64,000 bases of DNA from Erigeron canadensis (GCF_010389155.1 NC_057769.1:8494735-8558734); one strand, 5' to 3'. Shown: positions 11,763 through 24,929, counted from the stretch's first letter. Numbers and translations are program-made. Notes: generated by a model not told the origin, from the letters alone.

Positions 11763-12925
11763 CTGGAAGAAAGTGTCTTAAGGAGAGAAGGGAGAGAAGG
11801 TCCTATGAACCAATCAGAACGCGACATGTGTCAAAATGAAAAAAATGTGCAGTGGCATTTTGGTAAATAAATCAAGCATTTCTGAAGTGATTAGCCTGGG
11901 TTCCGATCAGCTTGGGTCTGGGTCAGCTTGGGTTCTGATCAGCTTGGTTGGTCAGCGTGGTCAGCCTGGGTTCTGATCACTTTGGGTCTGGGACAGTTTG
12001 GTTGGTCAGCATAATCAGTTTGGTAAGCTTGGTCTGGGTCAGGTTGGAGTCTGTTCATGTCGGGTCAGCTTGACACAATTTACACATAATCTACACAAAT
12101 GTAGATTATGGGTTTTGGGTCAGGTTGGGTTCTGGGTTGGGTCAGCTTGGGTCAGGTTTGGGTCAGCTTGGGTTCTGATCAGCTTGGTTGGTCAGCTTAG
12201 TTGGTCAGCTTGGTCAGCCTGGGTTCTGATCAGCTTGGGTCTGGGTCAGTTTGGTTGGTCAGCATAATCAGTTTGGTCAGCTTGGGTCTGGGTCAGGTTG
12301 GGGTCTGTTCAGGTTGGGTCAGCTTGACACAATTTACACATAATCTACACAAATGTAGATTATGGGTTTTGGGTCAGCTTGGGTTCTGGGTTAGGTCAGC
12401 TTGGGTCAAGTTTGGGTTAGCTTAGGGTCTGGTCAGGTTGAGTCAGCTTGGGGTTGGGTTAGCTTGACACAATTTACACATAATCTACACAAATGTAGAT
12501 TATGGGTTCTGGGTTTTGGGTCAGGTTTGGGTCAGCTTGGGGCTGGTCAGGTTGGGTCAGGTTGGGGTTGGGTTAGCTTGACACAATTTACACATAATCT
12601 ACACAGATGTAGATTAAATCTACACAAATGTAGATTACGGGTTTGGGTCAGCTTGGGGTTCGATTGGGTCAGCTTGGGGTTCGGTTGGGTCAGCTTGGGG
12701 TGGGTTAACTTGGGCTGAATCAGGTTAAGGTGGGTCAGCTTGGGCCGAGTCAGCTTGGGGTGGGTCAGCTTGAGGTGGATTGGGTCAGCTTAGGTTTGAA
12801 GTCAAATTATTTACAAAAATGTCAGCGCGCATTTTTTTTAGAGGCGACGTATCACACTCTAATTGGCCAATAGGACCTTCTCTCCCTTCTCTCCTTAACA
12901 TACCTTCTTATTTGATCTCTCATAT
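11763..12925. mobile_element. TIR element carrying a G-rich minisatellite
   Basis: A perfect 29-bp inverted repeat (11778-11806 and 12870-12898, core AAGGAGAGAAGGGAGAGAAG) and weaker flanking similarity mark the arms. Both outer sides run into AT microsatellites. The interior is a minisatellite of GGGTCAGCTTGGG-like units (about 11,890-12,790) with no transposase. Confidence 0.65.
11890..12790. repeat. G-rich minisatellite (GGTCAGCTTGGG-type units)
   Basis: Dozens of degenerate GGTCAGCTTGGGT or GGTCAGGTTGGG units are interspersed with four copies of a block of about 40 bp that starts GACACAATTTACACATAATC (near 12,071, 12,328, 12,468 and 12,580). That block contains the palindrome AATCTACACAAATGTAGATT. 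The array is strongly strand-asymmetric in G versus C. Open frames here arise from the repeat and are not genes. Confidence 0.85.
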
Positions 12926-12937
12926 ATATATATATAT

Positions 12938-14520
12938 AGGAAGGCTATCAAGTGCGAACCTTTTAAAAATACGAACGCGTAAGAACAAGTATTGTACGTT
13001 AGATTATAGTAATCTATGGTTGAGATTTTTTAGGAATTTTCACTTTTAATTTAAAATAGAAAAAGGTACAATCGGAATCAAATATTATTTTTCCTTTTTC
13101 TTTCCACCCACAGCGAAAAAGACAAAACGACCTCTTTCTCTCTCTCTCTTCAGTTTTCAATGATTCTCTTTTTCCTCTACAATAACAACCACCACTGTTT
13201 GTACCATTAATTTGTTGTAGTATACATTTTCCCAAATATCCAGATCTGTTCTTAATATACTCAGATGGTTGCTACTATTCAATTGATGATACTCTTTCTT
13301 TCATCCCCACAAATTTCTCTTGCCAAACATCATATTGTTTCACCCATCTAGTTTCGATGAAACACATACACACTACATAAAATATTGAAAGACGAAGACG
13401 GTGGTGGATGGTTATGGTTGGACACGACGGTGATGGTTATCCTTGGCGGCGTTTGTGCCGGAAAGTTTCCAAAAAATGCCCTATAAGGAGACAGCGGTGT
13501 AGTAGCCGGGAAATGTGGATGCCTTTGTATTACATTTTTTAAGGATGCATGATGCATCCAACTATAAATAATATATATCTTTTACAATTTCTTGCATCCT
13601 GAGATTTTTGTTCATGTTTGGTGTTGGTGCATCTAAGCTACTTAAACTAAGTACTATTGTTCATTTGTGAGTTTAGTATAATGTGTTCTTTTTCTATTTT
13701 TTCTGGATGCACTAATTTATATCGGCATTTTCATTATATTTTTATGGATGCATTATGCATCCAATTATGAATAATATATAATTTTTTTACTTACTTTTAC
13801 ATCATAAGATTTTTTTTTATGTTATGACGGTTGTGCATCTAAGAACGGTTGTTCGTTTGTGATTGTATTGTGAATTCCTTTTTTTTAGATGCACAAATTT
13901 GTTACGAGTATTATTATTTCCCCTTCTGGATATGGATGCAATGATATTTGTGTATCCATAAAAACTAAAATGGGTTCTTTATATGCACAACTTCAGAATA
14001 TGGATGCAATAATATCTGCGTTTTGTTTACGACAGTTACATTCAATATTAGTAATAAAAGGAAAAAAAAAATCTCCATGTAAAAACTAAAATTCTTATTT
14101 TATCTTTTATTCTCGCCGTTCTTATTTTAAACTTGTTCTCACCGGAAAGTTACACTCTTAAAATAAGAACGGTGAGAACACCTTAAAAACATCATTTTGA
14201 TGCATTAAAAGTCCATAAAACTAACATAGTGCATAACTAATTATCTTTATTTAAGTGTTTAACAACAAATTCATCCTTCAAAATCAAAATAATTATGTTT
14301 TTTGTTTTGTGCATCCATCTTGGATGCATATTCATCAAAATGATGCATCCAACAAAAAACGTGATTTTTTCAATTTTGATGAATCAATGTGTTGTTAAAC
14401 GCTTAAATAATGATAATCAGTTATGCACTATGTCAGTTTTATAGACTTTTAATGCATCAAAATGATGTTTTTAAGGTGTTCTCACCGTTCTTATTTTAAA
14501 ATGTTCTTATTTGATGTCCC
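12938..14520. mobile_element. TIR element with a nested foldback at its right end
   Basis: The left end GGAAGGCTATCAAGTGCGAA aligns with the reverse complement of the right end GGGGACATCAAATAAGAAC, and similarity continues for about 45 bp (GAACG...AGAAC blocks). Both ends abut AT microsatellites. The inside has a pyrimidine-rich tract (13,085-13,160), GGATGCATNATGCATCC motifs in two diverged copies (13,540 and 13,745) and the long hairpin at 14,158-14,499. No transposase frame was seen. Confidence 0.5.
14158..14499. repeat. long foldback hairpin
   Basis: The left arm, from TTAAAATAAGAACGGTGAG, reappears inverted at the right end as CTCACCGTTCTTATTTTAA. The arms pair over roughly 130 nt with few mismatches around a centre near 14,328 (GCATCCATCTTGGATGC). 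If transcribed, it would fold into a long double-stranded RNA. Confidence 0.8.
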
Positions 14521-14532
14521 CATATATATATA

Positions 14533-14575
<43 letters not shown>

Positions 14576-16420
14576 ATATTACTCCCTAAGTTTTAAGCAC
14601 AAGGATCCGAAAATACCTATTATGTCCTTCTCCACCAACAAAATTATTATCTAACTTACATGATATCTGGAAGATACTCTTAATGAATTAAGTTACAACA
14701 TCTTTGATACATAATACTTTCTAAATAATGATATAATCATATTATAACATGTCTTATCTATACTAATTATGTTATCATACAAACTCAATATATTTATTTT
14801 CACGTATATACAGGCAAAATAATCTAATATAACTTACAATAATATGAATTTGGTTATGTGAAATATGTAAAAGGTTGTAACTGTTTTTCAAAAAAAAAAT
14901 CATAAAATATAATAGCTAATATAGTGAATAAGTTATTTTTAATAAAAAGGAATTATATGCCTTACGATTTATATTGAAACTTAGTGCAACAAAATCGAAG
15001 TTGTGACCCAACCCATTATCCTATCGGATGGGTTGGTTCAGTTCTCGGGTTTAAAAATAATTTGATCATCAAGTGTCAAAACCAAACCCGACCCAAATCA
15101 GTTCCTAATAGTAGTCGGAGTGCAACAAAATCAAACGTGTGACCCGACCCATTACCCTATCGGGAGGGTTGGGTTCGGGCCAGCCTAGACCAAGTCTCGG
15201 GTTCCCAACTCATATGTTCATACCTACCTAAAGATGTGTCGAATAAAAAGAATTGGATATATGACAAAATTACTAGTGAGGATTAAAAAAAGTTATATGT
15301 ATAATAAATGTATTTTTACAAATGAATAAAATACTCTAACGTATATAATTTTTTGGAAAATGATAAATTCCCCTAAAACCATAAGATTGTGACATGTGGA
15401 TTCAACTAATTCTTCTTTTTAATCTTATCAGTTGATTTTATCACTTGTCATAATCTTGTAATTAGAAAGATTATTAGACTATTTAGTTAGAAGGATTAGT
15501 CATTTTCCACATCTATACTTATTTTATTTATCTTAATCTTAATATATACTATAAGACAGTTGAACTAATAACTTATTAACCAATCAAATCGTTTGATTTT
15601 ATCAAATTAACTCTCGCTTATGTCATCATATAGATAAGCTATAAATTAAAAATCATAATAATCATAATCCAAATATATTATTATATTAGTTCTTATATTA
15701 ATTTATAGAAAAGGTTCATTAATTTATACTTTTTTGTTTTCAATCAATAATTTACACATTTTAGCCTTGAGTTTTAAATTTATATTTAATTCTAGCCATC
15801 AAGTTGAGAAAAAAATTTTAAAATTACATTCATTTAATTATTTAAAAAAATTTCAACATAATCTCTCAAGAAAAAAGGTGCATAATTTGATCCTTTTTTT
15901 ATATATTAGCTTTGTGTATTAATGTTTAAAGTTATAATTGTCGCTCAAATCAAGATAGTCCTAATTGTTATCAAAGAATATGAAAACAATCAAGATTTTT
16001 ATCCAATTATCATAGAATAGATGATTGAAAATAAAGCTATTCATGTTATAGACCCGCATCATGATCAAATACATATACTTGCATGTTAACTACAATCTAC
16101 AAGATCATAAGTATGTTTATATTTTAATTTTTAATTATCTTTCATAATAATATCACATTATGAGTAAAACTGGTTTCAAAAAATTCTATAATAGAAAAAT
16201 TATTATAGCATGTGTCTTGTGGAATGACCACGGCAAACAATTCCATCAATATGTTTCAGCTAATAATGAAAGTGACAAACATGTGATTGTGGTACTACAA
16301 CTTGCAAAGTATAATACTTGGAACTGTATATTTTCAAAATTATAACCTTTTATGACTTAAGTGTATGAAAATCTAATATTGATAATATCGTAAACCCGTG
16401 TCCAGTGTTGGACACGGGTC
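14521..16420. other. intergenic, AT-rich
   Basis: It starts with (AT)n tracts (14,521-14,580). At 14,998-15,200 a motif of the type GACCCGACCCATTACCCTAT occurs twice. Otherwise I see AT-rich DNA without a supported frame. Confidence 0.4.
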
Positions 16421-16424
16421 TAAA

Positions 16425-17075
16425 ATCTCGTATCTACACGATATTATAAAGCAAATCTCCCTTGTCTACATTTTAAGTTTCAATATTTACTTTCCCAAAA
16501 TTTTCATATATCAATTCTATATTTACCTAACACCTTTTCTCTTTCCTAAAATCTCAACCAATCATTTTTTTTTCACTATCCCGCATAAATCATTTATTCT
16601 TCCAATTTATCTCAAAAACCGTACATCATAAATTATAAAAATTATATGGGTGTTCTTAAAATTTATGCTCTTTCATTAGAGATGTCATTCGATATACTTT
16701 CGACGAATTTTTAAATCCGAGGGCGGAGCCCATACGGCTAAAGTATTTAATCATCACACTCTATGACCTATCAACCCCACCATCTCACCGCCGCAACGCG
16801 CGGGTACTTGCTCTCGTATATTATAAAGCAAATAAGGTTTTTATTTAAATTTTAAGTTTCAACTTTCAACAATTCATCAAACCGCATTACATCAATAACC
16901 TAAATAACTCAAACCCACCTGCACCCCCAATAACTGGCCACTGCTGCCGCCACCATCAATCGTCGCCGCCACCAACGCTACCGCCACCGCCACGCGCCAC
17001 CACCACTTGTCATCGTCACCACCTCCGATATTACAATGCCGCATCGCGCAAGTATCATTTTATATTATTTAAGCG
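16425..17075 (+). mobile_element. two Helitron-like fragments in tandem
   Basis: Each begins near a TATTATAAAGCAAAT motif (16,442 and 16,818) and ends near a GC-rich stretch, GCCGCAACGCGCGGGTA (16,790) and GCCGCATCGCGCAAGTA (17,038), preceded by CCACCGCCGCC-rich sequence. This start/finish pairing is the same as in the well-bounded Helitron of DEG2 intron 6, but the exact CTAG ends are lost. Confidence 0.45.
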
Positions 17076-18925
17076 AAATCATATTGATACCATATATTTT
17101 GATTAATTTACCAAAGCCATGAATCAAATACTTGTATAAAATGTTGTATAATTTGTATAGTATGATAAATTAATCAAAAGAGATAGTACTAATATCTCTT
17201 TTCATATTTAAAGGTATATGTATTACTTTGTGAAGTTTAAGCCTTAAATTTGGATTAAAAGCTGGCGCAGTAGCGACTGTAAAAAAGACAACATGATTAC
17301 ATTAATTAATCAAGATAATATCAACTAACTGAAAAAACCGGAAATTGATGTTGTGATGTCATTAAATGGAAATCCTCGTGACCTTTCTTTTCTTTTGATG
17401 TGATATATTACGAATTTTTCAATTTTATACTTTTTTTCTATCTCTCCATTTCACGTAATTTAAGCCACTAATTTGGACACAAAGACCAACAAAAGGAACA
17501 AGTTTGCCTATGTGATACTGTATATATCAGTCAGTTCAAAAAAAATGTGATAAAGATATCCATGGAATAGAGATCATGAGAGAATGTTCATATTATTTAT
17601 TTTTAATTTGTTTTTTTTTTTGACATTTTTTTCCAATTTTTTTTTTATTGTTTTCTTTATTTACTCATTCCAAAAATTTGTTAAAAAAAATAAAAAAAAC
17701 TCTAATCCGATTTAGTGAGCTATACATAAAAGGGTATGGTAACGTAAGGGCTTTGTCATTAATCAAACATATTAATGAGGGGTAGCCGGTGGGAGTGATA
17801 GGTCATAGGGGTGATCGGTGATGAGGTGATCTACTTAACGGACATCGCCTTAGCCATCATGGCTCCGCCATAGACTGATAGGTTTCACCTAATAGCTTAC
17901 AGGCTAAGCCTTTGAAAAAAAAAATTTATTTTATTTTTTTGAAATTAGTTAATTAAAAAGAGAATGAAAAAAATGAAAAAAACAAGCTAAAGAAAATAAA
18001 AAAACGAACATTTTCTCATTTCTCTCCTTAAGGTAATTCTCTTTTGATCTAAGATATCTCAGTATATACATACTAAGATAAGCCTACCAGTATAACCTAC
18101 TAGCAAAACCAACACCGAAAGCTAGGCAGATATGGCAAAAATATCATTTTTTTAATCATTGCTTATGACAATCTCACATAACACACCTTAAAATTAGTCA
18201 TATTGTAATATCAGTAAATATCAACCTTATGATCACCACGTACCTTATGATCACCACGTACCTTATGATCACCACGTGACACTGTTCTATAGGTCCATAT
18301 ATACCCCGAATCACTATTTAAATTTTGCTATATTGGATCCCGTTCGGGTATATTTCCTTTAGGTTTTTTTGGTATTCTTTTAGTTTTTGTTTTTTGCCTT
18401 TGTACTCTCAACTAATATATTGAAAACTTTTACTCAACATTTTGTTTTTCTTTCGTTTTTGATTTTTGGTTTTATTGCACAAACGAAATGCATGTATTCG
18501 ATATTGCAAACTTTCGATGCGGTTTTATTAGTTTTCTTGCATAAACAATTTTTTGTTTTCTTCAGGTTATTTCTTGGTTTTTCATGCTTTTTTTATTTTC
18601 GATTTTTAAGTAGGTTCAACGCAAGTAGACTAACATAATAAAGCTGTATCGACACGACAATTAGAGCCTCGCAAAGCAGGGCCTAAACCTCACTAGTTGG
18701 CATTACAAACCAAACATAATCCATTTTTTCATTGAAACAATCACATTAAAAGTTAATTCTGAACAATAGACTATTCCAAGAATACGATAATAAACTATTC
18801 TTCCCTTTTTTTAACGTATAGCTATTTGTTCAAGCCAACTTGACCACACTAAAAACTTTTTCATTTCCACTATCCATAACTTTTGCTTGGTTTTATTTTT
18901 TACTTTTCCATGTTCTGTTAAAAAA
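17076..18925. other. intergenic, nothing coding recognised
   Basis: AT-rich sequence with long T runs (17,600-17,700). At 18,230-18,280 the unit CCTTATGATCACCACGTA is repeated three times. A GC-richer stretch at 17,770-17,900 (TAGCCGGTGGGAGTGATAGG) resembles repeat debris. No gene is supported. Confidence 0.4.
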
Positions 18926-18939
18926 AGGAAACTGCTAAA

Positions 18940-21650
18940 TGCAGCCTTCAGGGCTGCACGTAACATGCATAAAAAAATTGTACTTGTAACATCCCGAACT
19001 TTTAATTAACGGTTGACTTGAGTCGTTAAGTCAACACTTTGTGACCGTTAAGTCTCTAGGAGATTGAATGAGCATGTGTGTTTAATGTGTTATATGTATG
19101 GCTTAACGATGTATATGTTAATGTTTTTAAGATGTGTTTGATATGTTGTAAGTATTCCTAATAGGTGATTTTAGCCTAATATGAGCCATAAGGAAGTCTA
19201 GGGACTAGTTTTGACATATGTAGAAATTAAAAAACGGGATTAGGATTACTAATCAGATCATTATCCCCAAAATCATATTTCACTCTTCTCCTTAATTAGA
19301 ACCCTAGAACCTCCCCTCTTTCTCTTGAGCAATCTTAGTGCGTTTCTTGCGATTTCGGGTGGATTTATGATCAATCGATTCATGTATTCGATCCGTTAAT
19401 CATCCTCCAAGGTATAGATGGAAATCCTTGCTTATTATCACTCATTTTCATCCTTATAATTCATTCATACCTGGACCTATTAAGTAATGGTTGATTGCAA
19501 TCATTTTGTGGTTAGATTTGACGATTTCGGGTCAATCGGTGATTGTTATTACAATCATTTAGTATCTAGAGATTCTCTACAGGTATGAAATCATTGTTAA
19601 TGAATCTTACATTTTTGAAAAGATCTATGTGTCCTATACATTCGATATGAACAAAGTTCCTTCTGATTTTGCTCAGAGATGGGCGAAAAATGTTGATTTT
19701 CAATAGTAGTCGGATTTTGGACAAGTTGTGCATGCCTGTTTTGAAAACATCATAACTTGTTCATTAGAGCTCTTCAAAGTCAAACCTTACATTTCCTGAA
19801 AAGCTCTTTGAGTCCTATACATTTGTTAAGAACTGAGTTTTCTCTCATTTGGTCGTCTTGTATGCCAAAAGTAGTCTACAAAATTGAAAGTAGTCAAAGT
19901 ATTAAAGTAGTCTACAAAAAGAGTCAAGTAGTCTACAAATAAGTCAAGTAGTCTACAGAAGAGTATAGTAGTCTACAGTAGATGAAAGTAGTCAACAAAG
20001 ACTATTATACGACACATATATAGACTATAGACCGGTTTAGCTTCATTCATACGTTAATTGGTCCTATGTTTATTATAGGTAGTTGGGAATACTTGCTTTG
20101 CACAGTAGCTTTTGTTATCGTTTGTGTCCGCTTCTACGAGGTAAGATACACAACTTTGACACGCTGAGGGTTCAACAAAACATAGTTTTCATATAATAAT
20201 TTCCCCAAATGATATCTTGTTTGCTTATGGGTATTCGGGATTATACGGGAGGTGATATGAGTTATGTAGATGACTAATGAATCCTAAAATGCTACCCCAT
20301 TGATATGAGATGATTTGTTATGAGATGATACGTATTGTTATAAGATGCCATGATATGATATGTATTGCTATAAGATGCTATGAGATTATATGTGTTGATA
20401 TGAGATGATAGATGATATGCAAAGATAAATGATATAAGATGAAAGATGATATAAAATGACTTTTGATATGTGATGAACTATTATATGCAATGATAGATGA
20501 TATGAATATATGCATGTGTAGATGTGAAATGTGATGATTACATGGCTTGTTCATCTAGGTCACTAGACTTTGTAAGTTGTCATGACACGTGCACGTTTAA
20601 GGGCCTAAACGTTAAGATAAAACTATATGATGCATGTTTAGGTGATGTGCACACCTAAACTATATGAGATGTGAAATCGAGCTCGTAATTTAGATGAAAG
20701 TGTTAAGCTTAACCCGTACTTGCCCTTGCCCGGCTAGTACGTAGATGTGGTTGCTTGGGTGGCTTCTTGCAACATGGTAAGATGTGATTGAGTAACTCCG
20801 GGAGACCTAACCAGCCCATTGTCTTGAACATATGGACTACTCCGGGATTGGCTTGCCATTACTTAACGACATTGATGGACCGCCGTAAGACTTATCCATC
20901 CAGTCGGGTGTGTGGTTTCGTGTAAGGTCTTATGACCGCCTACACACAAACTTACACCTATATAAGATACATGACTTATGTCACAACTACAAGATGTTAG
21001 ATGTTATATGTGAGATGTACAAGATGACTAGGCACATTTAGGATGATCCATCATATATGAAAGATGTTTAATGCAAGATGTGATATGATAGATGTGATGG
21101 CTTGTGATATGTGCCTTAACGACGAAATGTGACTTTTCATAATGTTTAAATGGACAAATGATTTATTAACCATGTGTTATCTTACTTAGCTAATTCGTTA
21201 GCTAACACTTGTTTCTTAAAATATTTTGTTCCCTCGGGTTTAGGTAGCTTGAGCTAGATGATGAATAAAGAGCGAGACATGGGTAGATTGCAATGAAGAT
21301 GGCTTTAGTTTACCCAATAGTAGCTTCTCATATTAGACAATTGTTTTTTGTCTAGACATTAATGAGTTGTAATTACTTAGATGTCGGTTTTTTAATGTTG
21401 GGCAATCGTTGGATTTCTATTTGAACTTATTGAGATGACATTGCTAGTAACACCTTTTAATAAATGAACCTAACCGATCCTTTTAATTTGATCATTTAAA
21501 GTTTACTTCCGCAAATCCTTTTAATTTGATCTTTTAATTTGACCCTTTTAGTGCTAAAAGTGTAAATAATTGAACTATTGTGGTGAAAATAAAAAAGTTA
21601 CTCTGTTCTTTACACGTAAATTCGTACCTTTGTTTTTAATATATATATAT
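18940..21650. repeat. large low-copy-looking repeat, class unknown
   Basis: It starts near TGTAACATCCCGAAC (18,984), a beginning common among plant LTR elements, but I could not find a matching right terminus. Inside are a GTAGTCTACA tandem tract (19,870-20,000) and a long GATATGAGATGAT-type degenerate array (20,290-20,530, again 21,000-21,110). There is no reverse transcriptase or other long frame. It could be a non-autonomous LTR element; this is a guess from texture. Confidence 0.35.
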
Positions 21651-22051
21651 ATATATTAATAATCGAAGTAACAAGGGTAGATATGACCTTTATGACTAGT
21701 TAGTCCAACTTATCTTTTACATTTACCTGTCATTTTATTTCGGCCCTTTGCTGTAAGCTGCTACTATATATATAGCTTTTATTAAATTTCAAAAAAAATA
21801 AATTTATATATATTTAGGAAAAAAATACAAGGTGTCAAAAGTATCATATTTTTAAAATGACTCATTTCTAAATCCTAAACAGCAAATGACTCATTTCAAA
21901 CATTATAAATGTTTATGTGAACAGATTAACATTTAAGAAAAAATAAAAAGGAAAAAAGAGATGTTTATCGCTATGATCCGTATACTATCATTTTTAACGG
22001 TACATCACCAAATATGCTTTAAGATTTTGTATAATACAAATCATTTTTAAA

Positions 22052-22540
22052 TCTGTACTATATTATAAAGCATTTGATTGCTACCCAGTTTCTCAAAAAA
22101 CAAAGTTGATCTATATAAAATATCTTTCTCTTTTATTCATTAATTTAGATATTTGAAATTAATATACCTACAAAAAAGTAAGTAACATTCAATGACATGA
22201 GGTTGAGAAGTAAACAGTCTTACCAAAGGTAAAGAGACCTCTTACAGGTAGTTTTACTAAAGGTTATAAAGGACCTCCAGCCTTGTTGAATATGATGATC
22301 GAACCCTTGACCTATGTCTTAAGAGACAAGCATTCCAACCACTTGATCCAACCTAGTCGGTTTTACAATATATATTTCTTAACCCATAAAACAACTACAT
22401 TAATCCTTTACATCAATTACTTTTATATAAATAACTACACTATACCACTACCCCTGCCGCCACTACACCGCCACCATCATCCGTCATCGTTATTACCGCC
22501 ACTTTCATTACCCCGTTGTATTCGTGGGCATATAACAGTT
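22052..22540 (+). mobile_element. Helitron-like fragment
   Basis: The left side reads A followed by TCTGTACTATATTATAAAGC, like the Helitron start in DEG2 intron 6. The right part is CCGCCACTACACCGCCACC-rich and ends in a CCCCGTTGTATTCGTGGG motif. A CTAG end is not visible, so the right boundary is approximate. Confidence 0.4.
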
Positions 22541-24064
22541 TTTTTGAATATATTTGATAATGTACGATTAAAAATGATTGACTTGTAAGGAAGATAGAAT
22601 AGTAAATTGGTAATAGAGGGAAAGAGAAATAAAGGTAAGTATCCAGGCTCTCGTCAAGACTATTTCAAGTTTCAAGTGAAAGTTGTAAACTTGGCAAGTT
22701 GTTTCGGCCCCAACTGCTACAAAGCCAGATATGCAACCATTATGATTTATAACTTATTTATTTATGGGAAATGCTAAATGCATGCATAAAAAACTTGTTT
22801 ATCGTATTATTATTATATTATACTCTTTTTGTTTGTTTCGTCTGATTTTAAGGAGTAAATTACAATTTACAAGTGAAACACACGAGCAATTTGCAAAAAA
22901 CATTTGGTAAATTTCTTTAACACGTGAATCTAGAATATTATATAAATCTTCGAAAAGTGTTTGTAGTTTACCTTAACTTTGTCTTTAACATGTATCCAAC
23001 TTTTTAAATTGTTTATTCATCATGCGTCATGTCTACCTACTGTCATATATAGACTCGTATATTCGTATTTTAAGCGATAGAATTTTCAACTTACTAAATA
23101 TTTTGTTAAATAATACGAGTAGTATTTTGTTTAAGAATATTGTTCGTTTAGCTTGGTTGAATCAACCCTGGTCCTAAATGTTAGGTCTGTAAACAATTTG
23201 AGCAAACAAAAACGTAATTAATTTGTTCATATTCGGTTTATTTACATTTAGCGAAACAAAATAATAACTATGAACTATTAAATGATCAAACTTTTGTGTG
23301 CTTGTTTATATATTTAGGTTTAAGCAAACAAATAAATGAATACGAACATTGAGCACATATATTAGTTTCTTAACAAATAAAATTTTACATTTCTGTTTAA
23401 TTGTTCATTTATAGAGATACATCCAAAAGAAATATAAATGAATGTCAACAAATAGACGTTGGAATATATATGTATCAATGACTTTGTTTAATTAAATGCG
23501 ATTTCGCATTGACGACTCTAAGCTCGCATTTTGGACGACCCCCACAATTAAGTAAGTAAGAGAACAACAAGCAAAGAATTATGCTTTCATTTCTTTGTTG
23601 AGATTTAAATAATGACAAAAAAAATTTTTTATGTTAAAGCATAATAGACATCCATCCAATTATTCGTCAGATTTTTGTTATTTTACAGCTCTGCTAAAAG
23701 CAAGATTTTACAAGGAGTTTTGTGGGATGAGAGACTTTTTAACTAGATGGCGAGACTGGTGCCAAATGCAAGACTCAAAACTTTACAACAATACATGCTG
23801 AATGGAGCTTTATATGGTATGAGTTTTATATGTCATTGGCCCATTCATTGCATACATTTTATGTAACATTATTGTATGTTTGTAACATACTTATACATAT
23901 GGGCCATCGGGCTGGGGCGTGCTAATTTCCATTTCGAGCATGAAATATACCAAGGATCCGGACAGAAAGCGTGTGTCAATTTGTTATGGACTCATGGGGT
24001 TTTTTACGATAATTCATTGTAAAAAGAATTTGTTAGATTAATGCAAAAGACGATTATATAATGA
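22541..24064. other. intergenic, nothing recognised
   Basis: AT-rich DNA. No gene, RNA or bounded element was found. Confidence 0.4.
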
Positions 24065-24073
24065 TATTGATAC

Positions 24074-24445
24074 TTAGGGGCAAGGATGTAGTGCCAATGT
24101 TTTGGCAATTTGACAAGTTTTGGCAAAAAACTAACAATTAGGAGCTTGACACATGAATTTAGCCAAAAACTTGTCAATCCTAGCCGATTCTTGCCAATGT
24201 TGAGGGTGTAGTGTCATTTTTTGCCAATTTGTGTCAATTCTTGCCAAGCGGTCACTTTTGACCAAATAAAAAAAACACGCTCCCAACATTCACATGTCAG
24301 GCCTCAACGTTCACTTCCATCGGTCAAAATTAGTCGATATACCTTGCCAAAAGTTGCCGATACACGTGTTATAGTTTTGTCAAATTGCTGAAGCTTGCCG
24401 ATGGTTTTTGCCGATAAAACAAGTCGACTACACCCTTGCCCCTTA
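24074..24445. mobile_element. short TIR element (MITE)
   Basis: The left end TTAGGGGCAAGGATGTAGT matches the reverse complement of the right end, TAAGGGGCAAGGGTGTAGT. Flanks TATTGATAC (24,065-24,073) and TATTGATCT (24,446-24,454) agree at 7 of 9 positions, probably an old 8- or 9-bp duplication. Length is 372 bp. The inside is full of TTGGCAA, GCCAA and GCCGAT motifs. hAT or Mutator origin cannot be decided. Confidence 0.72.
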
Positions 24446-24799
24446 TATTGATCTTTGTATTGACTCTGGATACATGATGTTATTATAAGATTTTATAACA
24501 AGATATATAACTTATAACAATAAAATAGAACATATACTATACGTATATAACTAAAAAGAAACAATCTACATATATGAAAGAGAAAAAAAACATGATGTTA
24601 CTACATTTTATTAATAATATAATAATATAAATAAATAAAGATGAAGATTTGATTACTACGTTAATGTGCATATGTACTTGAGCCTTATAGTATAGTTTTA
24701 TGACATAATATATAATATAATTCGAGTAATGTCTACTTTAAGGAAGTAAACGTCTTCCTCACATAGTTACACTGTTAATACTTAACCAACTTCACTTAG

Positions 24800-24925
24800 G
24801 TAAGTTAGCCAGAAGTATCTTTTAAATTCATTATGTGAGCTTCGGAGGTAAGTTTTCTCCAAGGTCTCGGGTTCAAATATTGGGTTTCTCATCTCAAGGT
24901 ATTTTCCATGAAGAAGGGGTTGGAG
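24800..24925 (+). mobile_element. SINE fragment, family B
   Basis: It contains a B-box-like AGGTCTCGGGTTCAAAT and shares GCCAGAAGTATCTTTTAAA, CTCCAAGGTCTCGGGTTC and GGTATTTTCCAT with the complete family-B SINE at 54,892-55,118 on the other strand. The right end stops at about GGGGTTGGAG next to the TIR element that follows. Confidence 0.55.
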
Positions 24926-24929
24926 ATCC

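Noticed and set aside
11998..12718. Overlapping open frames rich in VSLGSGQVG-type residues
   Set aside because: They are translations of the G-rich minisatellite, which happens to lack stops in several frames; no start context or domain.
13014..13557. Frames with basic or Pro/His-rich peptides
   Set aside because: Inside a TIR element and caused by CT-rich and CACCACC tracts.
18984..19010. Confident call of a complete LTR element
   Set aside because: The left motif is suggestive, but no matching second LTR, primer site or target duplication was found.
20290..20530. A CRISPR-like or satellite array (GATATGAGATGAT units)
   Set aside because: Units vary in length and sequence, there are no spacers, and the genome is a plant.
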